Assembly (NCBI RefSeq): GCF_001486585.1
Contig: NZ_LN909043.1
Location: forward strand, 1,361 to 65,360
Reading direction: 5' to 3'
Length of the DNA stretch: 64,000 nucleotides
From: Paenibacillus senegalimassiliensis
Lineage (GTDB): Bacteria > Bacillota > Bacilli > Paenibacillales > Paenibacillaceae
Shown one piece after another: positions 27,618-36,177 of this stretch (position 1 is its first letter; each line of letters begins with the position of its first letter). The translations under genes and the position numbers were made by a program. The notes below the pieces were generated by a model that saw only the letters and a list, made by a program, of their open reading frames with translations, was not told where the DNA came from and searched no databases.

Positions 27618-28274
27618 CTAGTAACTTTTGTATATTCTTGAATTCAAAATTGATTCGCGGCTATCCAAGTATTTTTGCCTGCACATTTGCTTGGCCTTGG
27701 AGTAATTTGCGGAACAGATTGCTTCATAAATCGATGTATTTAATAGATTGCCAGAATAGTGAATCTGATTAGGGGTTAGCTTCCAATTGACGATACCGAA
27801 CTGAATCATTTTATCTATTATGGAGTCCATTAATTTGAGTATCACTTGGTTGTTTGCAGCATAGACTAAGCTGCGATTGAATGCCATTGCATGATTGATA
27901 TAAGCAATATAATCATTTTCTTGCTCTGCCTTTATTTGCGCATTTAAGTGTATTTCAAGTTCCTCGTTATTTAGCGAGGAGTCTCTCTCGATTACGGTAT
28001 TTATAGCAAATTCCTGCATACACAAAAAGGCCTCTAAAACATCAAAAATCTCCTTTAAAGACAACTCCTTGACAAATATCCCTCTATTTTTGAACGAAGT
28101 CACAAATCCCTCTACTTCTAAATGGGCAATAGCACTTCTAATGGGCGTTCTGCTCATACTTAGTGTCTCAGCCAATTCATTTTCCGACAGTAAATCCCCG
28201 GGCATATAGTGGGCAGTTATTATTTTTTCTCTGATTTTGCTGTAAGCAACGTCAGCCAAGGATGGAGATGGCAT
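27618..28274 (-). CDS. GntR-family regulator, FadR/FCD subfamily
   Basis: A 218-residue regulator. The winged helix (about 1-70) reads KIREKIITAHYMPGDLLSENELAETLSMSRTPIRSAIAHLEVEGFV, the standard GntR block. The helical C-terminal FCD-type domain follows, with several metal-ligand positions not obvious. It is divergent from the phosphonate-type importer operon, whose promoter carries the FadR-type operator core TTGTATACAA. It therefore very probably represses that operon in response to the imported compound or a product. Ligand unknown. Confidence 0.9.
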   Translation of the reverse strand: MPSPSLADVAYSKIREKIITAHYMPGDLLSENELAETLSMSRTPIRSAIAHLEVEGFVTSFKNRGIFVKELSLKEIFDVLEAFLCMQEFAINTVIERDSSLNNEELEIHLNAQIKAEQENDYIAYINHAMAFNRSLVYAANNQVILKLMDSIIDKMIQFGIVNWKLTPNQIHYSGNLLNTSIYEAICSANYSKAKQMCRQKYLDSRESILNSRIYKSY

Positions 28275-28412
28275 TTTTCATTTCCTTTCCAATAGATTAG
28301 CAAAATAATCTTATCTTATATTCTAAGCTCATGCAATCCATTCATAAAGCAATACGCGGACAAGTTACGACGTTGCATTTTTACATGAATATGAATATTT
28401 CACTATTCAAAA

Positions 28413-28459
28413 TTTACAATTTCTCGCTATCATTTATAAAATACGAGTTGTATACAACT
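28413..28459 (+). promoter_or_regulatory. phn-type operon promoter with GntR operator
   Basis: TTTACA (28413-28418), 16-bp spacer, TATAAA (28435-28440). The perfect 14-bp palindrome AGTTGTATACAACT (28446-28459) covers the expected start. Its core TTGTATACAA is the classical FadR-subfamily GntR operator (TNGTNNNACNA), and a GntR gene is divergent next door. Confidence 0.82.
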
Positions 28460-28553
28460 ACTATAAAGGAGGATTAGCTACAGGGTAAAGGACGAAAGGC
28501 ATTGATGGTGATCAACATATGGGAGTCCACAATTAAGAGGAGGAAATGTTTTT

Positions 28554-29477
28554 ATGTTACTCAAAAAAATATTACTTATGGGTTTGACTGTAGGTTTGGC
28601 AACAACGCTTTTAGCGGCTTGCGGAAATGAAAAGGGCACTTCTTCAAAGGGGACTGGCTCAGAAATGCCGGACAAAATTACGATTGTACAAATGCCTGAT
28701 GAAAACAATCCAGATGCAGGCACCAAAAATGATGCTTTTCGTGAGGCTATGGAAACAACGCTTGGCATAGAGGTAGAGGAGCTAGAGGGCGCTGAATATT
28801 CAGTAGGACTTGAAGCTCTGAAGGCTGGCAAACTTGATATTTTGCTCGTCTCTCCTATGAGTTATTATCAGGCTAAAAAAATGGCGGACGTAGATCCGTT
28901 GGTTACTACAAAAACAATGGGTGCTGATCCTTATAAAACGGTATTTGTAACGCAAAAATCAAGAACAGATATTAATTCCCTTGAGGATTTAAAAGAAAAA
29001 ACATTTGCCTTTGTTGATCCGGCATCCTCGTCTGGTTATATGTATCCCAAAGCTAAATTGCTAGATGCTTTAAAGCTTGATACAGAGCAATTGGAGAATC
29101 CAGGTTATTTTTTCAAAACAACTGTGTTTTCAGGGAAACATGACACAAGCCTGATGGGTGTTGCTAAAGGTGATTACGATGCCGCAGCAGTAGCATTTCA
29201 GACGATTAACATGATGGACAAAGCGGGTTTGATTAACAAGGATGAGATCAAAATTATTGACGAAACGGCAGAAATTCCAAATGCTTTATATGTCATTAGG
29301 CAAGATCTGCCACAAGAGCTGAAGGACAAAATCAAGGATTTTTATCTTCAATATGCGGATGAAGTCTATTTTCAAACCTTTTATCAAGATTCCGCTACTC
29401 GCTTTATAGAAGCAAAGGATGCCGATTATGCTGAAGTGGAAAAGATGGTTAAAATTTTGAAAATAGAGGAGGAATAG
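28554..29477 (+). CDS. phnD: PhnD-like phosphonate/phosphate-type binding lipoprotein
   Basis: A 307-residue binding protein. A lipoprotein signal ends at LLAAC (Cys near 23). The PhnD-type core has LKAGKLDILLVSPMSYYQAKK and YKTVFVTQKSRTDINSLEDLKEKTFAFVDPASSSGYMYPKA, the latter holding the Ser-Ser-Gly loop that binds phosphonate or phosphate oxyanions in this family. First gene of a five-gene operon. The exact ligand (phosphonate, phosphite or phosphate ester) is open. The ATG is preceded by GAGGAGGAAA. Confidence 0.9.
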   Translation: MLLKKILLMGLTVGLATTLLAACGNEKGTSSKGTGSEMPDKITIVQMPDENNPDAGTKNDAFREAMETTLGIEVEELEGAEYSVGLEALKAGKLDILLVSPMSYYQAKKMADVDPLVTTKTMGADPYKTVFVTQKSRTDINSLEDLKEKTFAFVDPASSSGYMYPKAKLLDALKLDTEQLENPGYFFKTTVFSGKHDTSLMGVAKGDYDAAAVAFQTINMMDKAGLINKDEIKIIDETAEIPNALYVIRQDLPQELKDKIKDFYLQYADEVYFQTFYQDSATRFIEAKDADYAEVEKMVKILKIEEE

Positions 29478-29481
29478 AGTT

Positions 29482-30306
29482 TTGAGTAGTCCGCTATTAT
29501 CAATTAGAAATTTAAAGAAAACTTATGATAAGCACAAAACATATGCTCTAAATGGCATCGATATCGAGTTTGACGCAGGTGAATTTGTCGTAGTCATTGG
29601 TCCATCAGGCGCGGGTAAATCGACGTTTATTCGCTGTATCAATCGGATGATTGACTCATCTGCAGGCGAGATTGTATTTGATGGAGTGCATATGGAGCAA
29701 ATTAAAGGACGTTCATTAAAGATGCAGCGTGCTAACATCGGTATGATTTTTCAGCACTACAATTTGATTGATAGAGTGAATGTAATTAAAAATGTATTGT
29801 ATGGACGCTTAGGTAAAATGTCTCTTTTTCGCAGTACTTTGGGGTTATATAGTGCGGAAGACAAGCGTGAAGCATATGATTTGCTCAAAAAGGTTGGTCT
29901 TGAAGAGCATATTTATAAAAGAGCGTCTGCCCTTTCGGGAGGGCAGATGCAACGGGTAGGAATTTGCAGAGCGATTGTGCAGCAACCCAAATTGCTGCTG
30001 GCTGATGAGCCGATAGCCTCTTTAGATCCGCAATCTGCAAATGTTGTAATGGATCAGATTAAAGAAATTACGACTGAAAGAAATCTGACGTGCATCGTTA
30101 ACCTACACCAGGTTGATTTTGCCAAAAAATATGCAAGTCGAATTGTAGGGATAAAAGATGGCTTAGTAGTGTTTGACGGCAAGCCAACTGAACTAACCGA
30201 AGATATGATTGCCCATATTTATAAAGGAAAAGAAGAACAAATGACGTTAGCCTCCCAGCAGCACCAAGTTGAACTTAGCGATAAGGAAGTATCTTCATAT
30301 GCGTAA
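29482..30306 (+). CDS. phnC: PhnC-type ABC ATPase
   Basis: A 274-residue ATPase with TTG start, preceded 9 nt earlier by GAGGAGG. Walker A is GPSGAGKST (about 40-48), the Q loop IFQHYNLIDR, the signature LSGGQMQR (about 150-157) and Walker B LLLADEPIASLDP, followed by the H loop NLHQVDFAKKY. Sequence around QHYNLIDRVNVIKNVLYGRLG is typical of PhnC. It energises the two downstream permeases. Confidence 0.94.
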   Translation: MSSPLLSIRNLKKTYDKHKTYALNGIDIEFDAGEFVVVIGPSGAGKSTFIRCINRMIDSSAGEIVFDGVHMEQIKGRSLKMQRANIGMIFQHYNLIDRVNVIKNVLYGRLGKMSLFRSTLGLYSAEDKREAYDLLKKVGLEEHIYKRASALSGGQMQRVGICRAIVQQPKLLLADEPIASLDPQSANVVMDQIKEITTERNLTCIVNLHQVDFAKKYASRIVGIKDGLVVFDGKPTELTEDMIAHIYKGKEEQMTLASQQHQVELSDKEVSSYA

Positions 30307-31099
30307 TGAAATTGAAAATGCTGATTTAGCCTTATCAACAGTAAATCGTTGGAAAACAAGTTTGATTGTTTTGCTTGTTGCAGCTATCATTATCGGCGCA
30401 TTTATTTTGCTGGAAATTAATCCGTGGTCAGCATTTATTGCTGTGCCTGAATTTATCGCATTTTTTGTTAACAATTTTCTACCGCCCAATTTTGATAATA
30501 TCAATAAATATGTGCCGTTAATTGTCGATACTATTTTATTTGCTGTTGTAGGAACCTATATCTCTGCTGTGCTAGGCTTATTGTTTGGCATTTTACTCTC
30601 AGAACAAACAAATAGGTTTGCTTGGCTGAGGTTCACTGTTCGGTTTGTTCTATCGTTCCTTCGCAATGTGCCTGTATTGGCATGGGCAGCACTTCTTGTG
30701 TATATATTCGGCATTGGCAATATGGTGGGGCTGATTGCGCTGATTCTGGCAACATTAGGTTTTCTGGCACGTTCTTATTCAGAATCTATTAATGAAATTG
30801 CAGGCTCTAAGCTTGAAGCCTTGAAGGCTTGTGGAGCATCATATTGGCAAATTATTATTCATGGTCTGATCCCTCAATTTATACCCGCCTGGATTAACTG
30901 GACTTTATTTTCCTTTGAAATCAATATGAGAGCATCTGCTATTTTGGGAATGGTGGGAGCAGGAGGTATCGGGATTATGATCCAGACCAATATGAGATTG
31001 TTCAAATATCATGAAGCGCTCTCGTTAATTATTATTCTTGCTGCCATGGTTCTTATTACCGAATACTGCACAAATAAGCTGCGTAAGCTGATTCACTAA
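30299..31099 (+). CDS. phnE: PhnE-type ABC permease 1
   Basis: A 266-residue six-helix permease. The start at ATG 30299 overlaps phnC by 8 nt and has AAGGAAG at a good distance; a longer frame from 30269 has no ribosome site. The docking loop is SKLEALKACGASYWQIIIHGLIPQFIPAW near residue 170, and SAILGMVGAGGIG is the PhnE C-terminal hallmark. Confidence 0.92.
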   Translation: MRNEIENADLALSTVNRWKTSLIVLLVAAIIIGAFILLEINPWSAFIAVPEFIAFFVNNFLPPNFDNINKYVPLIVDTILFAVVGTYISAVLGLLFGILLSEQTNRFAWLRFTVRFVLSFLRNVPVLAWAALLVYIFGIGNMVGLIALILATLGFLARSYSESINEIAGSKLEALKACGASYWQIIIHGLIPQFIPAWINWTLFSFEINMRASAILGMVGAGGIGIMIQTNMRLFKYHEALSLIIILAAMVLITEYCTNKLRKLIH

Positions 31100-31118
31100 G
31101 GGAGAGAGGAGGCAGAGG

Positions 31119-31901
31119 ATGAACACGACGGTTAAATTGTCTAGAACGAAGGACAAAATCAGAACAGTTAGCATTACTGTCGCTTTAATCGCTCTTTTTT
31201 ATGTTAGCTTTACGTCCTTGGATCTGGATATTGGTAAATTTATTACACGCATTGGTGATGCGGGAACAGTACTAAGTAAATTAATGACGATTGATTTGAG
31301 CAATATTGGTCCTATTTTATTAGCAATGTTGGCATCAGCGGCAATCGCAATTTGTGGACTGTTTATTGGTTTAATTATTGCCATTATTTTATCATTTTTA
31401 TCAGCTAGCAATATCACCCCGAATGGAATTTTAGCAGCGTTTATTAAAGGAAGTGTTGCCGTTATTCGAGCTGTGCCTGCCTTAGTATGGATTTTGATGG
31501 TAGTGGCAAGTCTTGGCTTCGGCAGTACAGCCGGAATGATTGGGTTAATTATATCAACAGTAGGCTACCTGACCAAAGCATTCACAGCTAGTATTGAGGA
31601 ACAGGGTTCTAATATTATTGAGGCACTCAAAACGACGGGGGCAGGCTGGATTTCCATTGTAATTAAAGGCTTGCTTCCCAGCGTAATTAGACCATTTATG
31701 TCATGGACAGCTATTAAGCTGGAAATTGGTATTGCAGAATCTATCAATCTAGGGATGGTAGGCGTAGCAGGTATCGGAAGTATGTTAATGAAGTCGCTAG
31801 GCAGATATGATTATGCCGCTATTTCTACGACTATTATTGTTATATTTATTAGCATGCTGATCGTAGAGATTGTTGTGAATCGATTGAAAAAATTGATCTA
31901 A
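31119..31901 (+). CDS. phnE: PhnE-type ABC permease 2
   Basis: A 260-residue permease, paralogous to the preceding one. It has the docking loop SNIIEALKTTGAGWISIVIKGLLPSVIRPF and SINLGMVGVAGIG near the C terminus. GGGAGAGAGGAGG precedes the start. Tandem phnE genes are common in Firmicute importers of this type and probably form a heterodimer. Confidence 0.92.
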   Translation: MNTTVKLSRTKDKIRTVSITVALIALFYVSFTSLDLDIGKFITRIGDAGTVLSKLMTIDLSNIGPILLAMLASAAIAICGLFIGLIIAIILSFLSASNITPNGILAAFIKGSVAVIRAVPALVWILMVVASLGFGSTAGMIGLIISTVGYLTKAFTASIEEQGSNIIEALKTTGAGWISIVIKGLLPSVIRPFMSWTAIKLEIGIAESINLGMVGVAGIGSMLMKSLGRYDYAAISTTIIVIFISMLIVEIVVNRLKKLI

Positions 31902-31919
31902 AGGAGTCTATAGGTAACT

Positions 31920-32666
31920 ATGAAGAATATGGTTCATCTACCTTTAAAAAATGCTTTTAACGTAAGAGAATTGGGCGGATATCCGACAAAAGATGGGCAG
32001 GTAACTATGTATTGTAGCTTCCTACGCGGGGATGATTTATCAGCATTAGATCAGCAAGACATCGATTTTTTATTAAATTATGGTCTAACCTCAGTTGTAG
32101 ATTTACGAAGTGCTGCAGAGCTTGATAGTCATCCTGATGCCTTAGCGGCCGTTAGCCCAATTAACTATATTAATATCCCCTTGGTTGGATCTGATGCAGT
32201 AAACCCTGATCTTACGAAAGCGAGAACAATACTTCCAGAACAATTTATTATGGACTTTTATCTGGAAATTCTTAAAAGTGCAACGGACGCTATTAAACAG
32301 GTTTTTGAATTTATGGCGGCACAGGAAGGATGCGTGTTGTTTCATTGTGCAGCAGGCAAGGATAGAACCGGTATTATCGCGATGTTATTGCTTGGCTTAG
32401 CGGGTGTTAGCAAACCGGATATTATTGCTAACTATATCGTTACAGAGGTATATATTAAAGAAAATCCAATACTGCAACAATATCAAGAAGATTTACCATT
32501 GGAGCTAATGCAATCCAAGCCAAAGTATATTGAGACAATGCTTGATTATATATTGTCTACGTTTGGAAGTTTTGAAGGTTATCTCATGCATATTAACTTA
32601 ACGCAAGAGACGCTGTTGCTTGTTAAAAATAAACTTGTTACAGAATCATTTCAATTGCAGTCCTAA
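31920..32666 (+). CDS. CX5R tyrosine/lipid-type phosphatase (Y_phosphatase3 family)
   Basis: A 248-residue phosphatase without signal peptide. The P loop HCAAGKDRTG (His about 142, nucleophile Cys 143, Arg 149) is intact. The N-terminal block NVRELGGYPTKDG is the family's NxRDLGG-like motif, and a conserved Asp-containing loop (VVDLRS) follows. Members dephosphorylate phosphotyrosine, phosphoinositides or small phosphate esters. Placed 18 nt behind a phosphonate/phosphate-type importer, it may release phosphate from the imported compound inside the cell; that role is inference. Confidence 0.88.
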   Translation: MKNMVHLPLKNAFNVRELGGYPTKDGQVTMYCSFLRGDDLSALDQQDIDFLLNYGLTSVVDLRSAAELDSHPDALAAVSPINYINIPLVGSDAVNPDLTKARTILPEQFIMDFYLEILKSATDAIKQVFEFMAAQEGCVLFHCAAGKDRTGIIAMLLLGLAGVSKPDIIANYIVTEVYIKENPILQQYQEDLPLELMQSKPKYIETMLDYILSTFGSFEGYLMHINLTQETLLLVKNKLVTESFQLQS

Positions 32667-32685
32667 CAGCGGTGTATGGGACGGA

Positions 32686-33390
32686 TCAAGTCACAGACAG
32701 CATGTTATAGAGCTTCATTTTGCGGATATCGTCCTTAGAGATCTTCAATTCGTTAATCATTTCCTTTGTTTCCTCCAAGGGAGTCTTCGAGAATAACATC
32801 TTCAGCGCGATGGGCATGAAGGGACGGAAGGATACACCGGACATCAGCCCCCACTTCTGCTCCGATTCCAGAAAGGAAGCCAGAATATGAATAGTGAGCT
32901 TCTCCAGGGGCGTTGCTTGATTCGTCAGGATCAGCGTGGTTAGCGTGTCGTAGTGCACGGTGTAGCCGGAATATGAATTCTCGCATTGCAGATAATGCTC
33001 GAAATCCTTGACGTTCATGTATAGCAGCGTTTTGTAGCCGCCGCCTTCTGTCTCGGCCATCATATCCACTACGCATCTGACCAGCTTATTGATTCGGCCA
33101 TCATAGAAGTAGGAATAGAATCGCGTTGAGTTCCGGAAGAAGCTGGCCGGAAGGCTGGGGGTAAGCGGCGCGGGAGTACGAGGCTCCATATACAGCAGTT
33201 GCTCTACCTGTACATTCAACGCCTTGGCTATGGCGTATAAGGTCTCTACATCCAAGGTAATGCTGCCGCGTTCATATTTGGATACGGTGGCCTTGCTCTT
33301 GAATATGAGAGTGGCCAAATCCTCCACGGAAAGTCCCTTATACTTGCGAATACTCCGGATCTTCTTGCCAATCTCCTCATTAATCTGCAC
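32686..33390 (-). CDS. XRE-family HTH regulator with large C-terminal domain
   Basis: A 234-residue protein, N-terminal HTH about residues 5-60: IGKKIRSIRKYKGLSVEDLATLIFKSKATVSKYERGSITLDVETLYAIAKAL is a standard XRE domain. The remaining 165 residues are not recognised; they are alpha-helical and may bind a ligand. GTG 33390 is preferred because AAAGGAG lies 12 nt upstream; the longer frame (to 33456) runs into the divergent promoter region. The divergent neighbour is a PatB-type C-S lyase, so it probably regulates that gene through the inverted repeat in between. Confidence 0.85.
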   Translation of the reverse strand: MQINEEIGKKIRSIRKYKGLSVEDLATLIFKSKATVSKYERGSITLDVETLYAIAKALNVQVEQLLYMEPRTPAPLTPSLPASFFRNSTRFYSYFYDGRINKLVRCVVDMMAETEGGGYKTLLYMNVKDFEHYLQCENSYSGYTVHYDTLTTLILTNQATPLEKLTIHILASFLESEQKWGLMSGVSFRPFMPIALKMLFSKTPLEETKEMINELKISKDDIRKMKLYNMLSVT

Positions 33391-33415
33391 GATCGGTTTC
33401 CACTCCTTTAGAGCT

Positions 33416-33512
33416 GTTTCGTTAGAATACACTAAACTGCAAAAAAACACATACATTGATTTTTTTCATGATTATAGCATGTTTTTCATTGTTAAGTGTA
33501 TTTAAAAGAAAC
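33416..33512. promoter_or_regulatory. large inverted repeat in the XRE-patB divergent region
   Basis: GTTTC-N5-AATACACT (33416-33433) is mirrored by AGTGTATT-N5-GAAAC (33495-33512), 61 nt apart. The bipartite symmetry suggests two binding sites for the XRE dimer, with looping possible. The span includes the probable promoter of the regulator. Binding is inference. Confidence 0.5.
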
Positions 33513-33616
33513 AAATGTAAGGTTTTGTTTCTTATGGCGATATTATTGTCTCGTGAGGCGATCCTGAGAATATGGAATAATGACTCTAAGAGATTTGGAA
33601 GAAGGAGTCGAGCAGC

Positions 33617-34867
33617 ATGAAATACAACTTTGACGAGATTATTGATCGGACAGGCACGAATGCGATGAATACGGACGGCTTCCGTGAATTTATCTTTGGC
33701 AATCACGACCCGCAGTCCTTGAGCTTTCCATATCCCGATGAAGAACTGACACGCATGTGGATTGCCGATATGGAATTTGCCACGCCGCCGGAGATTATTG
33801 AGGCGATTACCCATCGTCTGGACAGAAGAATTCTCGGCTACAGTCAGGTGTTCGATCCTGCTTATTATCAAGCTGTGGTGTCTTGGACCCGGAGATATTA
33901 TGATTGGAGCTTCCCCGAGGAACAGCTCTGTACTTCTCCAGGCATCATCCCGGCCTTGTATGAATTGTGCGAGTATATCTGCAAGCCCGATGAGAAGGTG
34001 CTATTCCTGACACCATCGTATGCTTACTTTCAGAAGGCAGCGGACCATCATGGTCTGGAGTGGATATCGTCGGAGATGATTTATGATAATGGGCAATACA
34101 CCATCGATTTCGCAGACTTGGAGCGGAAGGCCAGCGATGAGAAAGTAACCCTGTGCATCTTCTGCAATCCTCATAATCCCACCGGACGTCTGTGGACCCA
34201 GGAGGAATTGCAAAGAGTCGGAGACATCTGCCTGCGCAACAATCTATGGGTAATCTCCGATGAAATTCATTGTGATCTTCTACGGCAGGGTCTTACCCAT
34301 ACGCCTCTGGCCAAGGTACATCCGGCCTCGGACAAGATCATCACTTGCATGGCCCCAAGCAAGACATTTAACATGGCGGGCCTGATGTTCTCCAACGTGA
34401 TTATCCCCAATAAGGAGCTGCGGGAGGTCTGGTGCAAACGTCATTATGCCTTCAAAAACCCGTTAAGCATTGCGGCCACGCAAGCGGCTTATGAGCATGG
34501 TCATGATTGGCTATCTGAGCTTAAGAGCTACCTCGACGACAACTTCAAGTTTACACAGGCTTTTCTGGCAGAGCATCTTCCGTTAGCCGTGTTCCAGATT
34601 CCCGAGGCAACCTATCTGGCCTGGGTGAATATTAGTCATTATGTGGAGCGTGGAGAGGACTTACCCCTATTCTTTGCCTTGAAGGCAGGCGTACTGCTGG
34701 AGGATGGTTCAATGTTTGTGGCTAATGGAGAGGGCTGTATCCGGCTTAACCTGGCCTGTCCAAGGGTAACTTTGCAGAATGGATTGGAGAGAATCGCGGG
34801 TCTGTTGAACCAGGAAGCTCAAGCCCGGCAGGAAGTATCACTGGTGGGTCACATATCGGCGATCTGA
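33617..34867 (+). CDS. patB: PatB/MalY-type aminotransferase-fold cystathionine beta-lyase
   Basis: A 416-residue PLP enzyme of fold type I. The N terminus NFDEIIDRTGTNAMNTDGF and MWIADMEFATPPEI match the MalY/PatB family (normally MWVADMDF). The PLP lysine is in APSKTFNMAGLMFSN (about 248). CNPHNPTGRLW and SDEIHCDLL are cofactor contacts. These enzymes cleave C-S bonds in cystathionine, cysteine or S-conjugates, giving a thiol, pyruvate and ammonia; some members instead act as regulators. Divergent from an XRE regulator. Ribosome site GAAGGAG. About 400 residues is the usual length. Confidence 0.9.
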   Translation: MKYNFDEIIDRTGTNAMNTDGFREFIFGNHDPQSLSFPYPDEELTRMWIADMEFATPPEIIEAITHRLDRRILGYSQVFDPAYYQAVVSWTRRYYDWSFPEEQLCTSPGIIPALYELCEYICKPDEKVLFLTPSYAYFQKAADHHGLEWISSEMIYDNGQYTIDFADLERKASDEKVTLCIFCNPHNPTGRLWTQEELQRVGDICLRNNLWVISDEIHCDLLRQGLTHTPLAKVHPASDKIITCMAPSKTFNMAGLMFSNVIIPNKELREVWCKRHYAFKNPLSIAATQAAYEHGHDWLSELKSYLDDNFKFTQAFLAEHLPLAVFQIPEATYLAWVNISHYVERGEDLPLFFALKAGVLLEDGSMFVANGEGCIRLNLACPRVTLQNGLERIAGLLNQEAQARQEVSLVGHISAI

Positions 34868-34875
34868 GGTTCCAA

Positions 34876-35166
34876 TATAAGAGGTAGTTCAAAAAGTCGT
34901 CTTCCCAGGACGAAGCTGTTCAAGAAGCGAATTCGACATCGAATCTTGAATTCACCCGGGCCAAGCGTAGGCTTACGTAGCATGTTTCCTTCAGAAACAT
35001 TGTAGTTGCTCACGTACCCGTATGCTTCCGAAGTCGTTTTCTCCGAAAAAGTGTAGCTCCGCTACTCAGTCCCTGGCTTCATCCAACCTAAAGCGTTTTG
35101 AAAAAACGCACATCGGAAGCATAATCTTCGGTCCTGAAAATTCGATTTTTTGAACACGTACTATAA
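34876..35166. mobile_element. MITE-like element with TATAA target duplication
   Basis: A 281-bp non-coding element (34881-35161) is flanked on both sides by TATAA (34876-34880 and 35162-35166). Its ends are imperfect terminal inverted repeats: the left tip has GTTCAAAAAGTCG and then CAGGACGAAG; the right tip, reverse-complemented, has GTTCAAAAAATCG and then CAGGACCGAAG. Inside are further short palindromes, no open frame and no transposase. It fills the gap between patB and the signalling-peptide gene. Mobilisation would need a transposase supplied in trans. Confidence 0.7.
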
Positions 35167-35172
35167 ATGAAA

Positions 35173-35206
35173 AAGCACCGATCCCTAAGCAGAGGGATCG
35201 GTGCTT
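35173..35206 (-). terminator. terminator of the TPR receptor-peptide operon
   Basis: A perfect 14-bp stem (AAGCACCGATCCCT, 35173-35186, with 35193-35206; 6-nt loop). On the minus strand it is followed by TTTTTCATTT, a good tail for the peptide gene that ends at 35228. The plus-strand tail (TTTGTT) is weaker and could also serve patB. Confidence 0.88.
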
Positions 35207-35227
35207 TGTTGATAAAATAGTCACGAA

Positions 35228-35344
35228 TTAATGTTCTACCCCATGACTGTATGTAGAAATGATAGATGGATTAGTTACCACAGGTCCGAGGATTACACTA
35301 AGCAGGCAAAAAACTACCATCACGGAAAGATATGTTTTTTTCAT
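35228..35344 (-). CDS. small exported peptide, Phr/AloP-like signalling pro-peptide (38 aa)
   Basis: A 38-residue frame too short for usual gene callers. It has a textbook Sec signal: MKKTY, a hydrophobic core with SVMVVFCLLSVILG, then a polar C terminus ending TYSHGVEH. AAGGAGG stands 9 nt before the ATG. The gene overlaps the 3' end of the TPR-protein gene by 47 nt in another frame, the arrangement of rap-phr cassettes. The C-terminal 5-7 residues would be released as the mature signal and re-imported by an oligopeptide permease to bind the TPR protein. From memory, Paenibacillus AloP peptides carry a similar SHG-type C terminus; I cannot check this. A terminator follows directly. Confidence 0.8.
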   Translation of the reverse strand: MKKTYLSVMVVFCLLSVILGPVVTNPSIISTYSHGVEH

Positions 35345-36140
35345 GACTCAATTCCTCCTTAAGAAGTTGATGGATCATTGAAGAATATCGCAACTGCTGA
35401 TCTTCACTAGTCTTGTTGCGAATGGATTCAAAAATGATAGTAAACTTTCTAAATGCTCTGGTGTCACTAAGCAAATTAGAGAATTCCAATCCTTGTAAGA
35501 TGGTATCTATTGCAATATGATAATGTTTTCTTGCGAGATAATAGATGGATAATTTATTAAGCACTTTCATGATGTATAATGCTCTTTTATGTTTATAGTA
35601 ATCCATGGCTCTATTCATTTCGATCTTAAACGACGCTAATAAATCGTCAATTTCAAAATCATTCTTCAGCGAAGAATCAATAATGTTAAGTAATCCTGGC
35701 ATTAGCTCATCCAATCGTGATTCTCTTAGAAACTGAACATAGGGATCAAGGTACTCCAAATTCCCTTCAAGAACATTGACCGCAAGCAAATTAGCTTTGG
35801 CGAACATGTTGAAGAAGGAGACCTCTTTGCTTGCCTCTTTACTTCCATCCTCCAGCCAAGAAAGATCGCTATAATTATCTATAAGTTCTTTAGCTTCGCT
35901 ATACTGTCCCTTATTTTGTAAGGCGATTCCCTTCATTAATTGGCTGTAGCCAACGTAATATACGATATGCCTTTCACAACTGGAACGTTTGATTTTTACA
36001 TTTTCTTCAGATTCTTGTGTAGTCTGATAGAGCTTGTCCGAGATTTCAATCATTTTGTCCCAGTCTTCCAAGGTATAGGTAGCCTTTAACAAGTCTACCA
36101 AGGAATCGACTTTGAGGTCGTTAAGATATAACGAATCCAA
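35298..36140 (-). CDS. TPR-repeat peptide receptor, Rap/AloR-like
   Basis: A 280-residue, all-helical protein with TPR-like units, for example YVGYSQLMKGIALQNKGQYSEAKELI near residue 75 and LNKLSIYYLARKHYHIAIDTILQGLEFS near 215. There is no helix-turn-helix and no phosphatase motif, so it resembles Rap-type receptors that act by protein contact. The TTG start at 36140 is chosen because GGGAGG lies 7 nt upstream; the longer frame to 36206 begins inside the promoter's -35 box. The exported-peptide gene overlaps its end, which supports a receptor-signal pair. The target protein or operator is unknown. It lies between the MITE and an AraC-GH39 fusion gene. Confidence 0.78.
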   Translation of the reverse strand: MDSLYLNDLKVDSLVDLLKATYTLEDWDKMIEISDKLYQTTQESEENVKIKRSSCERHIVYYVGYSQLMKGIALQNKGQYSEAKELIDNYSDLSWLEDGSKEASKEVSFFNMFAKANLLAVNVLEGNLEYLDPYVQFLRESRLDELMPGLLNIIDSSLKNDFEIDDLLASFKIEMNRAMDYYKHKRALYIMKVLNKLSIYYLARKHYHIAIDTILQGLEFSNLLSDTRAFRKFTIIFESIRNKTSEDQQLRYSSMIHQLLKEELSHEKNISFRDGSFLPA

Positions 36141-36177
36141 AGAAATACCTCCCATCCACATTTTTCCTTTTTTAATT

